DNA from: Nicotiana tabacum
Lineage: Eukaryota > Streptophyta > Magnoliopsida > Solanales > Solanaceae
DNA: 64,000 nt
NCBI RefSeq assembly: GCF_000715075.1
Contig: NC_134087.1
Span: 104,261,161 to 104,325,160, forward strand
Direction of reading: 5' to 3'
Within the stretch, counting starts at the first letter, position 1. Each line of letters starts with the position of its first letter. Below, in pieces: positions 1 through 10,994 of this stretch. Below the pieces are notes generated by a model. That model saw nothing but the letters and a program-made list of their open reading frames with translations, searched no databases and was not told where the DNA came from. Made by a program: the position numbers and the translations under genes.

Positions 1-240
1 ATTCGAACAAGGTCGAATGTAGTCTTAGTTAATTCAAACGAGGTCAAATGTAACCTTTATTTAATTATGGTCGAGGGCCGAATAGGTGTTAATTCGAACG
101 AGGTCGAATGTAACCTTTATTTGATTATGGCCGAGGGCCGAATAGGTGTTAATTCGAACAAGGTCAAATGTAGCTTTAGTTAATTCAAATGAGGTCGAAT
201 GTAACCTTTATTTAATTATGGCTGAGGGCCAAATAGGTGT
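1..240 (-). repeat. Tandem repeats in the Tat 3' UTR
   Basis: A unit of about 60 bp, recognisable by AATTCGAACGAGGTCGAATG followed by TAACCTTTATTTAATTATGG and by a GGCCGAGGGCCGAATAGGTG tail, occurs about three times. It alternates with a shorter form of about 32 bp that ends GTAGTCTTAGTTAA. The array continues to the left window edge, so its true length is unknown. Variable tandem repeats in this position are a known feature of Tat elements and can seed satellite DNA. Confidence 0.8.
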
Positions 241-578
241 TAAGGCAACGTTGCTTTGGCTATGCGTTTGGTGAAATTATGGACGAACTTCATGCCTTTA
301 TGCTTTAGTCCTACACTTGGAGAAATTTACATATTTTCTGGGCCGGCATTTTAGTTCGTCTATCTAGTGTTGGCTGGCATTCTAGTCCCTTCATTGGTCA
401 ACCTGGAGAAGTATATCGAGAGGTTGAGCAATGAACTAGTTGTCATGTGCCTCCATCAGTTTTCACTTCTACTTGAAGTGTCCCCCTTGTCGCCTCGTTA
501 AAAACCTCCGTGAGAAAACCCAACTGGGACAAAACTCAAGTGAGGGAAAAAAGATTACGACTTGGAGGACGTTTTTTC
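241..578 (-). other. Non-coding 3' UTR between repeats and integrase
   Basis: No coding frame. The stretch lies between the end of the integrase C-terminal region and the tandem repeats. A purine-rich run on the minus strand (complement of about 487-515) could be part of the element, but no LTR edge is seen here, so the polypurine tract must lie further left. Confidence 0.5.
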
Positions 579-1766
579 TTAAAAGTTGAAGTACTTGAGG
601 TGTGCAACATTCCAGTTGTTTGGTAGTAGTTTTCCTTCCATTGTTTCTATTTGGAATGACCCTTTGTTTGTTGTTTCCGTGATATAGTATGGGCCGCCCC
701 AATTTTGTTCCCAGTTTGCCTTTTCGTGAGTTTTTGCTCGCTTGTGTTTTAGTTTTGTGCTACTCCCTGACTTTGAGTGGTCTGACATTTGCCTTTTTGT
801 TGTAATAATGTTTTGCCTGTTATTTTTGAGCGATCATCCTTATATAGGCCATATCCCTTCGTTCTTCGGCTTCGTCAAGATTCTACCTTCTTCTTTCGTT
901 GTTCCCTGGCCCGCTCTTGTAAGAGTATCTCAAATTGGGCTCTCCGATCTTGACCGGTATTACAACATCAGTCCCATAGACTAATGAGTAGGGCATCTCT
1001 CCTGTGCTCGCCTTCGACATTATTCGGTAGGCCCAAAGTACCTTTGGTAGTAATTCCGGCCATAGCCCCTTGGCGTCTTCGAGTTTTTTCTTCATAATGT
1101 TCTGTATTGATTTGTTGGAGGATTCTGCTTGTCCGTTACCCGCAGGGTGATACAGTGTTGAGAGTATTCTTTTGATATGCCACTTTTCAAAAAATTTAGC
1201 GACACTTTTTCCTGTGAATTAGGGTCCGTTGTCGTAGTCGATTTCTTTAGGGAGGCCGAAACAACATATGATGTTTTTCCATATAAAGGCGATCACTTCC
1301 TGTTCACGTTTTTGGGAGAATGCCCCTGCTTCTACCCATTTAGAAAAATAGTCAGTTAAAACAAAAAGAAATCGTTTGTTACCTCGTCCCATGAGGAGGG
1401 GCCCCACTATGTCCATCCCCCATTTGATGAATTGCCAAACGGAAGTGACTGAGTGGAGATGCTCGCCGGCTTGGTGGGTCATTAGGGCATACTTTTGGCA
1501 CTACTCACATTTTTTTACAAAGTCCGTGGCTTTGTTTTTCATAGTGGGCCAGTTGTAGCCTACCCGTATGAGGCATCTGACCAGAGCTCGATTGTCGAAA
1601 TGAGCTCCACAATTTCCCTCGTGGAATTCTTCAAGGATGCGCTGCGTCTAATTTGGGCCCAAGCATTTCGCTGGGGGGCCGCCATACGTCCTCTTGTATA
1701 AGTCGTTATAGATGATGTTGTACTTGGCTGCTTGCATTCGTAGTTTCTTGGATTCTTTTTTATCAT
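579..1766 (-). pseudogene. Integrase of the Tat element, broken
   Basis: This part of pol would join element cDNA to chromosomal DNA. On the minus strand the DDE core is readable. WGMDIVGPL holds the first Asp (about 1400-1425). DYDNGP holds the second (about 1219-1235) and is directly followed by a TAA stop in place of a Gln codon. QAESSNKSIQ with the Glu lies in another frame (about 1090-1130). A conserved downstream stretch reads LPKVLWAYR and TGEMPYSLVYG (about 985-1065). The C-terminal block NWGGPYYI and NVAHLKYF follows near 580-720. At least one frameshift and several stops separate these pieces. The family assignment is firm, the exact ends are approximate. Confidence 0.85.
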
Positions 1767-2260
1767 CTAGGAGTATGCCATCCTGCAAATATGTAACAAT
1801 ACGGTTACGCCAATCCCAATTTAGGTTTATGGTTCTTACCTTGATTTTATCTATCGATAAGTGGAAGAGGGTGACCACGTTTCTTTCTCCGACTGTAATA
1901 TTTTTTGTGGCCACTACTGATTTGGCGAGGCCGTTCGCCTCGGTGTTCTGTGCTCGGGGATTCTGGTCGAGCTAACATTAATCAAACTCTGGTATTTTTG
2001 TAACCTTTCCTCTTTGATCTAGAAAGTCCTTGTGACATGGTTGACGGCAAGTTGAGAATCACAGCGTAGTCTTACCCGTCTCGCCCCATACTTTAGTGGT
2101 AGCCTTAACCCTACAATTACGGCCTCATACTCGGCCTCATTGTTAGTTATGTTCGGGCATCTTATGGACTGGCGAATCACTTCGCCTGTTGGAACTTCAA
2201 GTACAAGTCCCAGTCCAGACCCTGACGCGTTAGAAGCGGCATCAGTGTACAAAATCTAGA
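1767..2260 (-). pseudogene. Second (archaeal-type) RNase H and linker
   Basis: The minus strand encodes YTDAASNASGSGLGLVLE (about 2195-2250), then NITNNEAEYEAVIVGL (about 2110-2160) and VRLRCDSQLAVNHV (about 2035-2080). These are the D, E and D motifs of an RNase H of the archaeal/cellular type. Plant Tat elements carry such a domain between the ordinary RNase H and the integrase, and its presence is the clearest lineage marker here. The segment 1767-2018 is the linker toward integrase. It includes a readable stretch on the minus strand (DWRNRIVTYLQDG, about 1780-1820) and a frame change before the integrase zinc-binding part. In the retrovirus-like RNases H studied, the role is removal of RNA from RNA:DNA hybrids. 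Confidence 0.8.
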
Positions 2261-3510
2261 GGTCCTGTGATTGAGGAGAAGCATGTGTGGCTTCTTTTTC
2301 GACTTCAGGTATTATTTTTGCACTAAAGTCGGTGAGGACTTGTGACTTTATCACCATTCACGGTTAATATGTTATATTCTATGTCCCATTTGGCTAGCTT
2401 TCCTGATAGCTCGGGTTTATGCAAAATACTTCTTAAGGGAAAAGTCGTGACTACCGAGGTGGGTGGCACTGGAAGTAGGGTCTAAGCTTTCGTGAAGCTA
2501 CGACCAAGACCAGGGCCAGGTTTTTGAGGTGGGGCTACCTCGTCTCGGCATCGATTAGTGTTTTGCTAATGTAATAGACGAGAGATTGTGTACCTTTATT
2601 TTCTCGGACCAGGACAGCATCACAACTACTTCTGATACAACGAGGTAGACGAGAAGGCGCTCCCCGAGTTCTGGTTTTGAAAGCAATGGTGGCGGCGACA
2701 AATAAACCTTTAATTCCTTCAAGGCTTGGACGAACTCGGAGGTCCACCGGAGGTCGTTATCCTTTTTGAGTACACCGAAGAATTTGTTACACCTATCAAA
2801 TGATCGCTAGATGAACCTTGAAAGGGCAGTGATACGTCTAGTCAACCTCTGAACCTATTTTTTGGTGGTTAAGTGCTCTTGTATCCCTTTGATAGCTTTG
2901 ATTTGGTCGGGTTTGACCTCGATGTCTCGCTGCGACAGTAGGAAACCCAAGAACTTTCCTGAAGCCATACCGAATGCACATTTTTTGGGTTTAGTTTCAT
3001 TCTGTATTGCCTGAGCATGTTGAAGGTTTCTTTCAAGTGGTCGATGTGATTTTATTTCCTTTTGGACTTGATCAGAATGTCGTCTATGTAGACTTCCAAC
3101 GGCTTACCGAATTGGTCCTTGAACATTTTTATTACCAACCTTTGGTACGTTACCCCTAGTTTTTTAGTCCGAAAGGCATGACTTTGTATCAGTACGTTCC
3201 CTGATGGTTGATAACAGTGGTTTTTTCCTGATCTTCCTCTTCCATGCGGATCTGGTTATAGCCTTAGTAGGCGTCCTGAAAACTCAGCAATTCATGCCCA
3301 TCCGTTGCATCGATGAGTTAGTCAATATGAGGTAATGGGAATGAATATTTGGGGCATGCTTTATTTAAATCTCTAAAGTCTACGCACATTTGCCACTTCC
3401 CATTTTTCTTTTTCACCACGACCACATTGGCGAGCCATCGGGGTATTTTGACTCCCTGACAGAGCCATTTTCCAATAAATTTTGATCTCCATGCGTACTG
3501 CATCGTTTAT
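2261..3510 (-). pseudogene. Reverse transcriptase and first RNase H, broken
   Basis: Minus-strand RT starts with LANVVVVKKKNGKWQMCVDF and RDLNKACPKYSFPLPHID (3318-3440). It continues in pieces to the catalytic box YIDDILIKS (about 3068-3100), so the metal-binding Asp pair is still encoded. The RNase H part follows at 2535-2747 with DAVLVRENKGTQSLVYYISK. A stretch typical of the RNase H end, reading LAKWDIEYNILTVNG, lies near 2360-2400. Stops and frameshifts lie throughout (for example around 2760-3300), so no RT could be made. Domain order and motif spacing fit Tat pol. Confidence 0.85.
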
Positions 3511-4545
3511 CACGGAGTTGAACTTACGCCTAACTTGCCTCACCAGGGGGTGGAATGGATCGACGTTCAACTTGTGTGTAGCGATTTCCTTCGGGATACC
3601 CGATAGATCTGCATGGCTAAAAGAAAACAAGTCTGCGTTATTAGTTAAGAATTGGCGAAATTTACCTAGTTCTTGAAGCTTGCAGCCGATGTAAGCTTTC
3701 TTGCTGTGGTCGTTGCCGTCTAGTTGGGCGGGGTCGAGGTCTTCTATGGTCGATTCCGCAGCTTCTACCACATCAGGGTCTCTAATGACGTCCTCTCTCT
3801 CATTACAGATCATCCTCGGCCCTGTTAATTGCTATGCTTCTTTTGCTTTGCCCTTCATTTGTTGAGTGACGATACAATCCAGGGCGATGCGGTAGCATTC
3901 CCGAGATATGCGTTGTTCTCCTCATATGCTGAATATTTCCCATGGAGTTGGAAGTTAGATGACTTTGTACAAGTTGTAAGGGATGTCTTTCATGGTGTGT
4001 ATCCACGGTCGCCCTATTATGCTGTTGTATGACGTGTCCTGGTCCATGATATGGAATGTGGTTTCCATAGTGACGCCGCCGGCTAGTACGGGGAGTGTGA
4101 TTCATCCAAATGTTTGTTCAACTACATTGTTAAAACCTGTTAGCGTGATGCAATGCGACACTATCTTATCCTCGAGTTTCATTTGTGCAAGTACCAATTA
4201 TAACGTTTTATTAATGCTATTAATTTCTCATAATGGCTCTATTATAAGAGGAAAGAAACATAGTACTTAGAAATAGCTATAAAATGAGAGAAATAACATT
4301 TGTAATTCATGTGCCGCTCCCATCGTCTACCATAATGCATCTCACATCTGTATCTAAAATTCATAAAGTGATAACAAGGTCATCATAGTGAGGGAAAGCC
4401 AAACTGTGGGTATCTGACTTATCGAAGGTGATACTTTCTTTGAGTTCGTCATCCCGTTCGTGAGTGATAAACCATTTGAGATTATGGGTCATGGTGAACA
4501 TTACGCCGCTGATGGAAGCATCGTCGCTGCCACCAATGATCATTT
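3511..4545 (-). pseudogene. Aspartic protease and protease-RT linker, broken
   Basis: The minus strand reads MVDDGSG at about 4311-4332. This is the D-D-G-S active-site form found in Tat-clade proteases. It is preceded by FPHYDDLVITL (about 4361-4395) and followed by TLPVLAGGVTMETTF (about 4060-4105). The protease would release the gag and pol proteins from the polyprotein. The linker toward RT (3373-3813) reads LSGIPKEIATHKLNVDP, a usual lead-in to RT. The active site survives but is separated from its N-terminal strand by a stop near 4345. Confidence 0.75.
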
Positions 4546-4559
4546 GGATGGTGTGGGTA

Positions 4560-6185
4560 AGTGAGGGCCATTTTGGCGGTCCCTGATGCTATTCACGTCC
4601 TCTAGCAAAGTTTGTTCTTCCCCGGTCGCTCAACAATTCTTTGAGGTGTCCTTGTCGAAGCATGTTTATGACCTCCTGTCTTAGGGCGATACAATCCTCG
4701 GTTTGTGTCCTTGTTCTTGGTGGAACTCGCAAATTGCATCCGACTTTCTGGTGCTTCGATCTGACCTCATCTTTTGTGGCCACTTTACCTTCGGTCTGGG
4801 CTTATCCAATGTGTAGACTATTTCTGAAGGTGACATGCAAAAATTGTGAGCAGATAACAAAGGGGGCATACCTTTCTTGTTCCGGTGAGTCCCTATCCTT
4901 GGCTTTGGTGGTCCCTCTTCGTGGCATGAAGAAGGTACGATGGCACTTCTGACATATGGCAGATGTCGTTCTCGGTTAGGTCGTGGAGATACAAGGTCCC
5001 TCCTAATATCATTTCTTCGATCTTTCCAGGTTTCGGCTTGTATTGAGGTTAATCGATGAGTTGGCCCATTCAGGTCGTCATTGTCTGCTTGGACCTCGGC
5101 ACAATAGGCGTTATGTATTTCATCCCAAGTAGTCAGAGGGTATTTCCTAAGCCGACTTAACAACTTTCTTTTTGCCCTTGAACCATTTCTGTTTAGCCCG
5201 TTCTAGAAAGCTACGACGACTATTCCTTCTGATACGCTTGGTAAGGTCATTCTTATCTGGTTGAACCGGGCGAGGAAGTCCCTCAATCCTTCTCCTGGTG
5301 ATTGTTTGATAGCGAATATGTCGTTCACTCTTGCCTTTGCCTTTTTGGCCCCGGTGTGGGCCGTTACAAACTTGTCGGCCATCTCTTCGAATAGTTCAAT
5401 GGAAGGCGTGGGTAGCTGAGAATACCATGTTAATGCTCTTCCAGTGAGGGTCTCGCCGATTTATTTCAACAAATAGAGGATACTTGTTCCTTGGCAAGGT
5501 CATTGCCTTTCACGATGGTGACATAGTGAGTTACATGGTCCTCGAGATCGGTCGTACCATCATATATTTTCAGGTAGAAACGCATTTTGAAGGTCTTTGA
5601 TATGGCATAGGGACCGCTTCATCACTGTATGGTTGCTCGACAAACCGACCAACATCTCTCTTTGGCAAGAGTTTTGGGGCACCTGGTATTTTGTTGATCC
5701 TTTCTTGGTATTCTCTCATTTGGTCCCGAAGCACTCTGTTCTCGTTCTCCTTTTCCTCCATCTTTTTCAAAATGGCTGTGAGGGTGTCGTCACCTACACT
5801 ATTAACAATGTTGTGGTAATACCTGTTATTGGAGGAGGGAAAGGGCCATGCTGCTCGACCGTTATTGGTGTAACGCAAGTCCTTGCATTTTCTAAGACTA
5901 TATCCTGAGCGGGCTTGTGGAGGGTGCTGGTTAGTGTATCAGTTAGCCAAGCCTCAGGGAGCTTTATTACTGCTGGTGGCGTCTCTTTCATCATGGACAA
6001 GGAAGCTCCTTTACCGTGGGATGTTGCAATATTGCCGTGTGGGAGAGGTGACCCGCCTCGCCTGGCAAGAGATTGGTTGTGAGGTCACCCATTATCCTAG
6101 TTCTTTCTTCTCTGTTACCTACCATATCAGATCTGTGTGTACAAGGAAAAGGAATTTCGTTCTTGTTGTTTATTTGTGTTAGCAA
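4560..6185 (-). pseudogene. Gag of the Tat element, broken
   Basis: This would be the capsid protein that packages the element RNA. Readable minus-strand pieces are an N-terminal segment (5991-6185), a coiled-coil-like stretch KKMEEKENENRVLRDQMREY (about 5700-5765), and the basic C-terminal part (4681-5163). The zinc-binding site near 4700-4790 reads CEFHQEQGHK, then TEDC in another frame, giving a C-x3-H-x4-H-x4-C arrangement. It is followed by IALRQEVINMLRQGHLKELL. The frame changes at least three times. The central capsid-like part (5200-5560) is present only in frame fragments. Confidence 0.75.
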
Positions 6186-6417
6186 TCCGTGCTAGTTGTA
6201 GATCTAGAAGAAACTAAATTGATTTAGAACTTGATAGCATGGATAACGTAAGATAAAGTTGGTGGAAAACTAAATGTAGTGCACATTTAATATTCTAAAA
6301 GATGTGAGCAATAATGAAGGAATATTATGCAATAAATCGCAATAAATAGTATTAATGTAAATAGGGGGAACGATTCACCCAATAACGAATGAGGTGGATG
6401 ATTGTCTGCTCTGATAA
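6186..6417 (-). other. 5' leader and primer-binding site of the Tat element
   Basis: Untranslated leader between gag and the 5' LTR. The complement of 6408-6417 reads TTATCAGAGC, which matches nine bases of the initiator-methionine tRNA primer site (TATCAGAGC) used by many plant LTR elements. It abuts the terminal CA of the LTR. No other structure was recognised. Confidence 0.55.
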
Positions 6418-6825
6418 TGATTAATAATAGACAAATTCTCGAATATTCGAACTATTCTTGGATCTGATGGAAAGATATGGGATAATGTGTACAAGAATAT
6501 TGCAAAATGTAAAGTTTGTTTCTTTGCTAGAGAGAAGGAATCTTCTTCTGAAAAGTTTTCTTATCAAGTTAATGTTACATGCCCTACACTATCTTTTTAT
6601 TATAAAAACTAGCATTATTATTCTGCCCTTGGTACTTGACCTTGACCGTTTTTGATAGCCCGGCCATGAATCCCACCACTTCCTGGTCGACCCGATCGCA
6701 TATTTTTCCTTAATTTCGCTTTACATTAAATTCCCTTAGGGCATATTTTGGCCAATACAATGATCAAATGGAAATGTAAAATGACGTGATTATTCCAAAC
6801 GTGTTGCATCTTGAGGTAGACGTAG
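6418..6825 (-). repeat. 3' portion of the Tat 5' LTR (outer edge unresolved)
   Basis: The LTR 3' end is placed at 6418 because the complement ends in AATCA just before the primer site. The partner LTR lies outside the window, so the outer edge cannot be fixed by comparison. I stop the call at 6825 because a different LTR-like block begins at 6826. No coding capacity was seen. If the block at 6826-7656 belongs to the same LTR, this LTR would be about 1.2 kb. Confidence 0.4.
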
Positions 6826-7656
6826 TGTTATTTTAGGATGCACATACTAGAAAGGTTTTGAATTGTGTCTTCCCGATTTTTATGATTTTAAAGAATATGA
6901 TTTTTTTGAACTATGCAAACAAAAATAATTATGAAAAATTAACCAACACAGAGATTTTTACGTGAAAAATCTGCTTGCTCAAGGGAGAAAATTACGACCT
7001 ACCCAGTAGGATTTTCCTCAAAACTCCACTAAAATTCAAAGAGCACTTTTAAGTTACAACTCCATAACCAAGGGGAATAGCTCAAGTACCCTAACCCCTA
7101 CAATCAACTTAATTATAGCAACCTCTTCCCAAACTAACTCTAGTTTAGGAAGCTAACAAAAACTCAAAGTTTCTGCACTAACCTATTGATTACACTTCTT
7201 AAAAAGTAAATAGGTTACATTGTAGAACACTTGACTCAACCTAACAACTAAATAACTTGAGCAACTTCATCTTCTTAGGTTGTCTCTCCAGAAGTATTTT
7301 TTTTTTGTGATTGCTATTGTCAAAAGTGATTCTATGTGGTTTGTCTCAATAGTATTAGCCTTGAACTGCGGTAAAAAGTCTCCTTTTATAGCTGCAAAGT
7401 TGACCGAAAATCTTCTTCAATTAACGCTCCAAAACCTATAATATTTCGGCTAAGGAAAACCTCTCCTACTTTATTTGGTTTCCTTATTTGTTTCCAACTC
7501 TTCAACCTTCTCTTTCCACGCAAGTCTTTTCCTTAATTACAAAATTCTTTTTGACCACGAACTTCTTCAAATGACATATATCTTTTAGGGCACGGACATG
7601 AATTTTTGGGGAATCCAACTTGCATGGTCACTTTGACATCCCGCTTTTGATCAGCA
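6826..7656 (-). repeat. LTR-like block, probably a solo copia LTR
   Basis: On the minus strand the block starts TGCTGATC and ends AAAATAACA, giving the TG...CA termini of an LTR. It has a TATA box (complement of 7382-7390) about 270 bp from its start. A U5-like stretch follows with TTTTTCACGTAAAAATCTCT and GTGTTGGTTAATTTTTC (about 6940-6980). No primer site abuts the 3' end, and no matching 5-bp repeats are visible because a gypsy LTR begins at 7658. It could instead be part of the Tat LTR that begins at 6418. Confidence 0.45.
7382..7390 (-). promoter_or_regulatory. TATA box of the LTR-like block
   Basis: The complement reads TATAAAAGG, in the sense orientation of the LTR, followed by a long leader without coding frames. 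This is the expected layout of an LTR promoter. Confidence 0.5.
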
Positions 7657-8289
7657 TTGTCACGGCCCTAAACCCGGACCTGATCGTGATGGCGCATCTC
7701 GTGAAGACAAGGCTAGCTGACATATTCCCACTTTATTTTAAGCAATTAAAATAATAAGTATGAAGTCCTTAACATGATAAAATCCCAAAATAAGTAGTGA
7801 ACAGTACAATTTGCGGAATTAAAACCAACGCAGCCCGACATCGGGTGTCACCAGTCATGAGAATCTATCAATGTACTACAAGTCTGAAGAGTCTACACAA
7901 CTATTACAGAATCACTAATAAGAGAAATGAAATGAGATAGGGGGAAAACACGGGGATGCGAATGCCGAGCAGCTACCTTATGAACTTCGAAATCTGCTGG
8001 AAGCTCTCAACCCTCGCCAGCAGGACCTGAAACGCCTGAATTTGCACATGGGGTGCATGGAGTAAAGTGAGTACTCCAACTCAGTGAGTAATAATCATAA
8101 ATAAAGACTGAGAAATAAGAAATCACGTAAGGCACATCACAGGCTATAAGGAAGCAGTAAAAGCCAGTAAAAGTAAAAAACAGTGAAAATATGCAAAGTC
8201 TCTTTAGTTCAGTTTAAGCTTCTTAAAATCCCCTTTTAAACAGTTAAACAAATAAAAGACAGGCAACTAGAAAAGGTAAACACATAAAG

Positions 8290-8650
8290 AAACGCTCCTC
8301 GGGCACAATACAAATAGAATCAGCCCCTCGGGTAACATATGGAACAATAATCAGCCTCTCGGGCTATATCTCACATCACAATGGGTACCCGCGCTCATCG
8401 GGGGTGTGCAGACTCCTAGAGGGGCCCCTTACGTCCCAAGAGCAATATCAAGTCATCTCATGGCATCATCACTAAGCTCTCGACCTCATATCAACAAGCC
8501 ACCTCGTGGCGTACAAATCTCAGGCCTTCGGCCTCATAATCATAATCAGTGTTTCCTCACAATATAGGCCCTCGGCCTTGCTCAGTCAGAATCTCACAAG
8601 CCACTCGGGCAACAGTAAAACATGGTGCTCAGCCCAAAATATTATTTAAA
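8290..8650 (-). repeat. Hairpin array inside the truncated LTR
   Basis: Short inverted motifs such as CCTCGGGC, GCCCCTCGGG, GCCTCTCGGGC and GGCCTTCGGCC recur every 20-60 bp, mirroring the array at 53590-53960 in the solo LTR. Each can fold into a small stem-loop with a G/C stem and an A/T-poor loop. No coding frame. Confidence 0.6.
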
Positions 8651-9514
8651 ATATCATTTAAGTGTTAAAGTAGAGTAAACATGGCTAAGTTATGAAAACA
8701 GTAGAATATAGCATGACTGAGTACAAGTATAAAGTCAAGTTAGTGAGGAAATATCAATAAAAATCCCCTAAGGGTTCAAATAGTTGGCATTCGGCCCAAA
8801 ACATGATGATAACAAACAGTTTTCAATCAAATATGCGGTAAAACAATCATTCGGGATGGACTAAGTCGCAATCCCCAACAGTGCACGACCCCATGCTCGT
8901 CATCTAGCGTGTACGTCACCTCAATATAGCACAACGATGTGCAATCCAGGGTTTCATACCCTCAGGACAACATTTACAATCATTACTCACCTCAATCCGA
9001 TCCAAACTCTAGCCCGTGACGCCTTTGCCCCTCGAATCGGACTCAATGCACGTCGAATCTATCCAAAATCAGAATCACGACATCAAAATATGCTAAGGGA
9101 ATGAATCCCATGCGTAAATAATCAATTTACAACATAAATCCCGAAATTACCAAAAACCCGACCCCTAGGCCCACGTCTCAAAATTCGATAAAATTCACAT
9201 CAATAGATTCCTTATCTCCCCACGAGTTCATATATATCAGAAGTACCAAAATCCGACCACAAATGGTCCCTCAAAATCTCAAGTCTAGGTCTCCAATACC
9301 AAGCCCTAGTTTCCCAATTCTAACCCTTAATTTCATTAATTACAGCCCTAATTCGTGAAATAATGCCATAGGATCGATTATTAGACTCAAAAATCTTACC
9401 TCCAGATGATATCCCTTGATTCCCTCTTCAAAATAACCCAAAAGCTCCAAAACCAACTTGAAATGATGAAGACCAACTCAAAAATCGCGAAGGAATGCTT
9501 TTATACCTTCTGGC

Positions 9515-9770
9515 CAAGGGATTTCGCATCTGCGGCCAAAATCCCGCTCCTGCGGTTCCGCTTTTGCGATCAATGGACCGCTTCTGTGGTCATCACTCAA
9601 ATCCTCCACTTTCGCATCTGCGATGCACAATCCGCACATGTGCCATCGCAGGTGCGGTTCTTCAACCGCTTCTGCGGTTTCTGCCTTCCCAGGTCCTCTC
9701 CGCTTCTGCGATTCAAATCTCACTTCTGTGAGACTGCACCTGTGGTCCCTTAGCCGCAGGTGCGGTTATG
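9515..9770 (-). repeat. CG-rich palindrome block inside the truncated LTR
   Basis: About ten interrupted palindromes of the form CCGC-N4-GCGG or CGCA-N-TGCG, for example CCGCTTCTGCGG and CGCATCTGCG, are packed into 250 bp. An equivalent block occupies the same relative position in the other LTRs of the window (see findings). Confidence 0.7.
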
Positions 9771-9890
9771 ACAACAATGGGAAACTTCAGCTGTCACAAC
9801 CAACTCCAAATCTTTCCGTCAACCATTCGAAATCACCCCGAGGCCCCCGGGACCTCAACCAAAAGCACAAACACATCATATCTCATCTGC

Positions 9891-10804
9891 ATACCAGGCT
9901 AGTACCACATCAACATGGAACATGAAATATGGATATTCGCTATGGTTTGTTAATCATCAAAATATAATGACATACTCATCTCAACACGTAGAAATTGGAG
10001 ACGATTGATCAATTATCAAATAAATTCCTTTGTCGACTCCATGTGAACTTGTGATATGAAGACACCCCTCTCCTATTTAAAGGTTTACTTCAGCATGTTC
10101 AACATAATTTAATTGTTTGTCATCTAAATTATAGGGTCCAATAGTTTTGTAAGTCTCTACAAACTTATTTTTAGTTTCATGATCCTGTCTTTTTTCTTTT
10201 TTTTTTTTTATATATGAGAGATTTACTTTTACATATAAGAGGTCTCTCTTTTACACATAAGAAATGTAAAAAGGATACTCTTTTTTTTATTTCTTGTATA
10301 ATTAATTCGAGTAACATTTCTCTCCATCTCTATTTTGAAGTACGAAAACCATAGTCGCATATAAAAATTATGAAAATATAATAATATATCCACATAAATA
10401 AATAAAATGACTAGTTTATCTGTTTATAGAAGTAATATAATGATGCATCTCGCTAACATTTTTATACAAGTGTAATATAATTCCCTTCCATTAAAAGAGT
10501 AATAAACTAGTTCATCTTATTCGGACCATTAATTAATAGTAATAACACAAAGAATCAGCAATACACCTAGGCAATAAAAGAAGACTTCAAGTTGATTCTC
10601 ATCTCTTGCAATCTTAAGTGCTCTTTTTCCATATTTTGGAAAGCACTCTTTGAGCATGGTAGCAGAATGATTGATACTCACATCTCTCTCATTTTCACTG
10701 ATTTCGCAACAGTTTACGAGCGTATTCCTAATCTTTTCTATTACACTATACTAAGTGGTCTTTTCCTTTTTTTGCTGGATGAATACTATGAAAAAAGATG
10801 ATAA
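9891..10804. other. AT-rich non-coding stretch
   Basis: No assignable gene. It contains a T-rich low-complexity run near 10190-10290 with repeated ACATATAAGAGG and ACACATAAGAAATG-type words. It may be old intergenic or intronic DNA. A minus-strand frame near 10555-10690 reads without stops for about 40 codons (ALKIARDENQLEVFFYCLG), but I cannot tie it to a family. Confidence 0.4.
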
Positions 10805-10973
10805 CTACTCCTAGTCTCTGGTCAATCCATGTTGATGCTAGAAGAGCTCTGCTGCCCATTCGAAAGAGACGAGGAAGACTAACTGCCATTTTACTCGAAC
10901 CATTGTTGTTTGAGTTATATAGATGACTGTGAGAAGGAAGGTACAAGCTATGAGTTCCCCATAAGATGCTCAT
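10805..10973 (-). other. Candidate host first exon (weak)
   Basis: An ATG on the minus strand at 10973 follows a CT-repeat leader (complement of 10998-11013), a common 5' UTR feature of plant genes. The frame reads MSILWGTHSLYLPSHSHLYN, a Ser/Asn-rich stretch, then MAVSLPRLFRMGSRALLAST. The basic, hydroxylated second half would suit an organelle transit peptide. A GTAGTT that could be a splice donor follows near 10805. An alternative ATG lies at 10994. No downstream exon was recognised and no family matched, so this may be chance or a relic. Confidence 0.2.
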
Positions 10974-10994
10974 TTGAAAACTTTGTTCGGTCAA

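Larger units (their letters stand above)
1..6417 (-). mobile_element. Tat/Ogre-type Ty3/gypsy retrotransposon, internal region
   Basis: Read on the minus strand the order is gag (about 6185 to 4560), aspartic protease, reverse transcriptase, RNase H, a second RNase H, integrase, then a long 3' untranslated region with tandem repeats that runs off the left window edge. This order, the extra archaeal-type RNase H and the repeat-bearing 3' UTR are typical of the Tat clade (Ogre/Retand relatives) of plant Ty3/gypsy elements. The 3' LTR is outside the window; the 5' LTR starts at 6418 after a methionine-tRNA-like primer site. All coding parts are interrupted, so the copy is dead. Confidence 0.85.
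7658..9890 (-). repeat. Truncated gypsy LTR, same kind as the solo LTR at 51840
   Basis: The plus strand begins TGTCACGGCCCTAAACCCGG, the complement of the 3' terminus of the LTR at 51840-54574. The two blocks match in inverse orientation along most of their length. The terminal stretch near 7672-7720 mirrors 54500-54570. The downstream marker CATGGGGTGCATGG near 8046 mirrors 54178-54193. The hairpin array and the CG-rich palindrome block lie in the same order. Similarity stops near 9885, just inside GGTTGAGGTCCCGGGGGCCT (minus strand), about 450 bp short of the expected 5' end. No internal region is attached. It is a 5'-truncated solo LTR or a remnant. Confidence 0.75.

Noticed and set aside
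9406..9925. Overlapping frames of 80-115 codons on both strands as genes
   Set aside because: They fall in the CG-palindrome block of the gypsy LTR, where symmetric sequence keeps several frames open at once.
7653..9995. A complete solo LTR with AGCAT duplication at 7653-7657
   Set aside because: The homology ends near 9885 without the LTR 5' end, and no AGCAT is found there, so the block is truncated.
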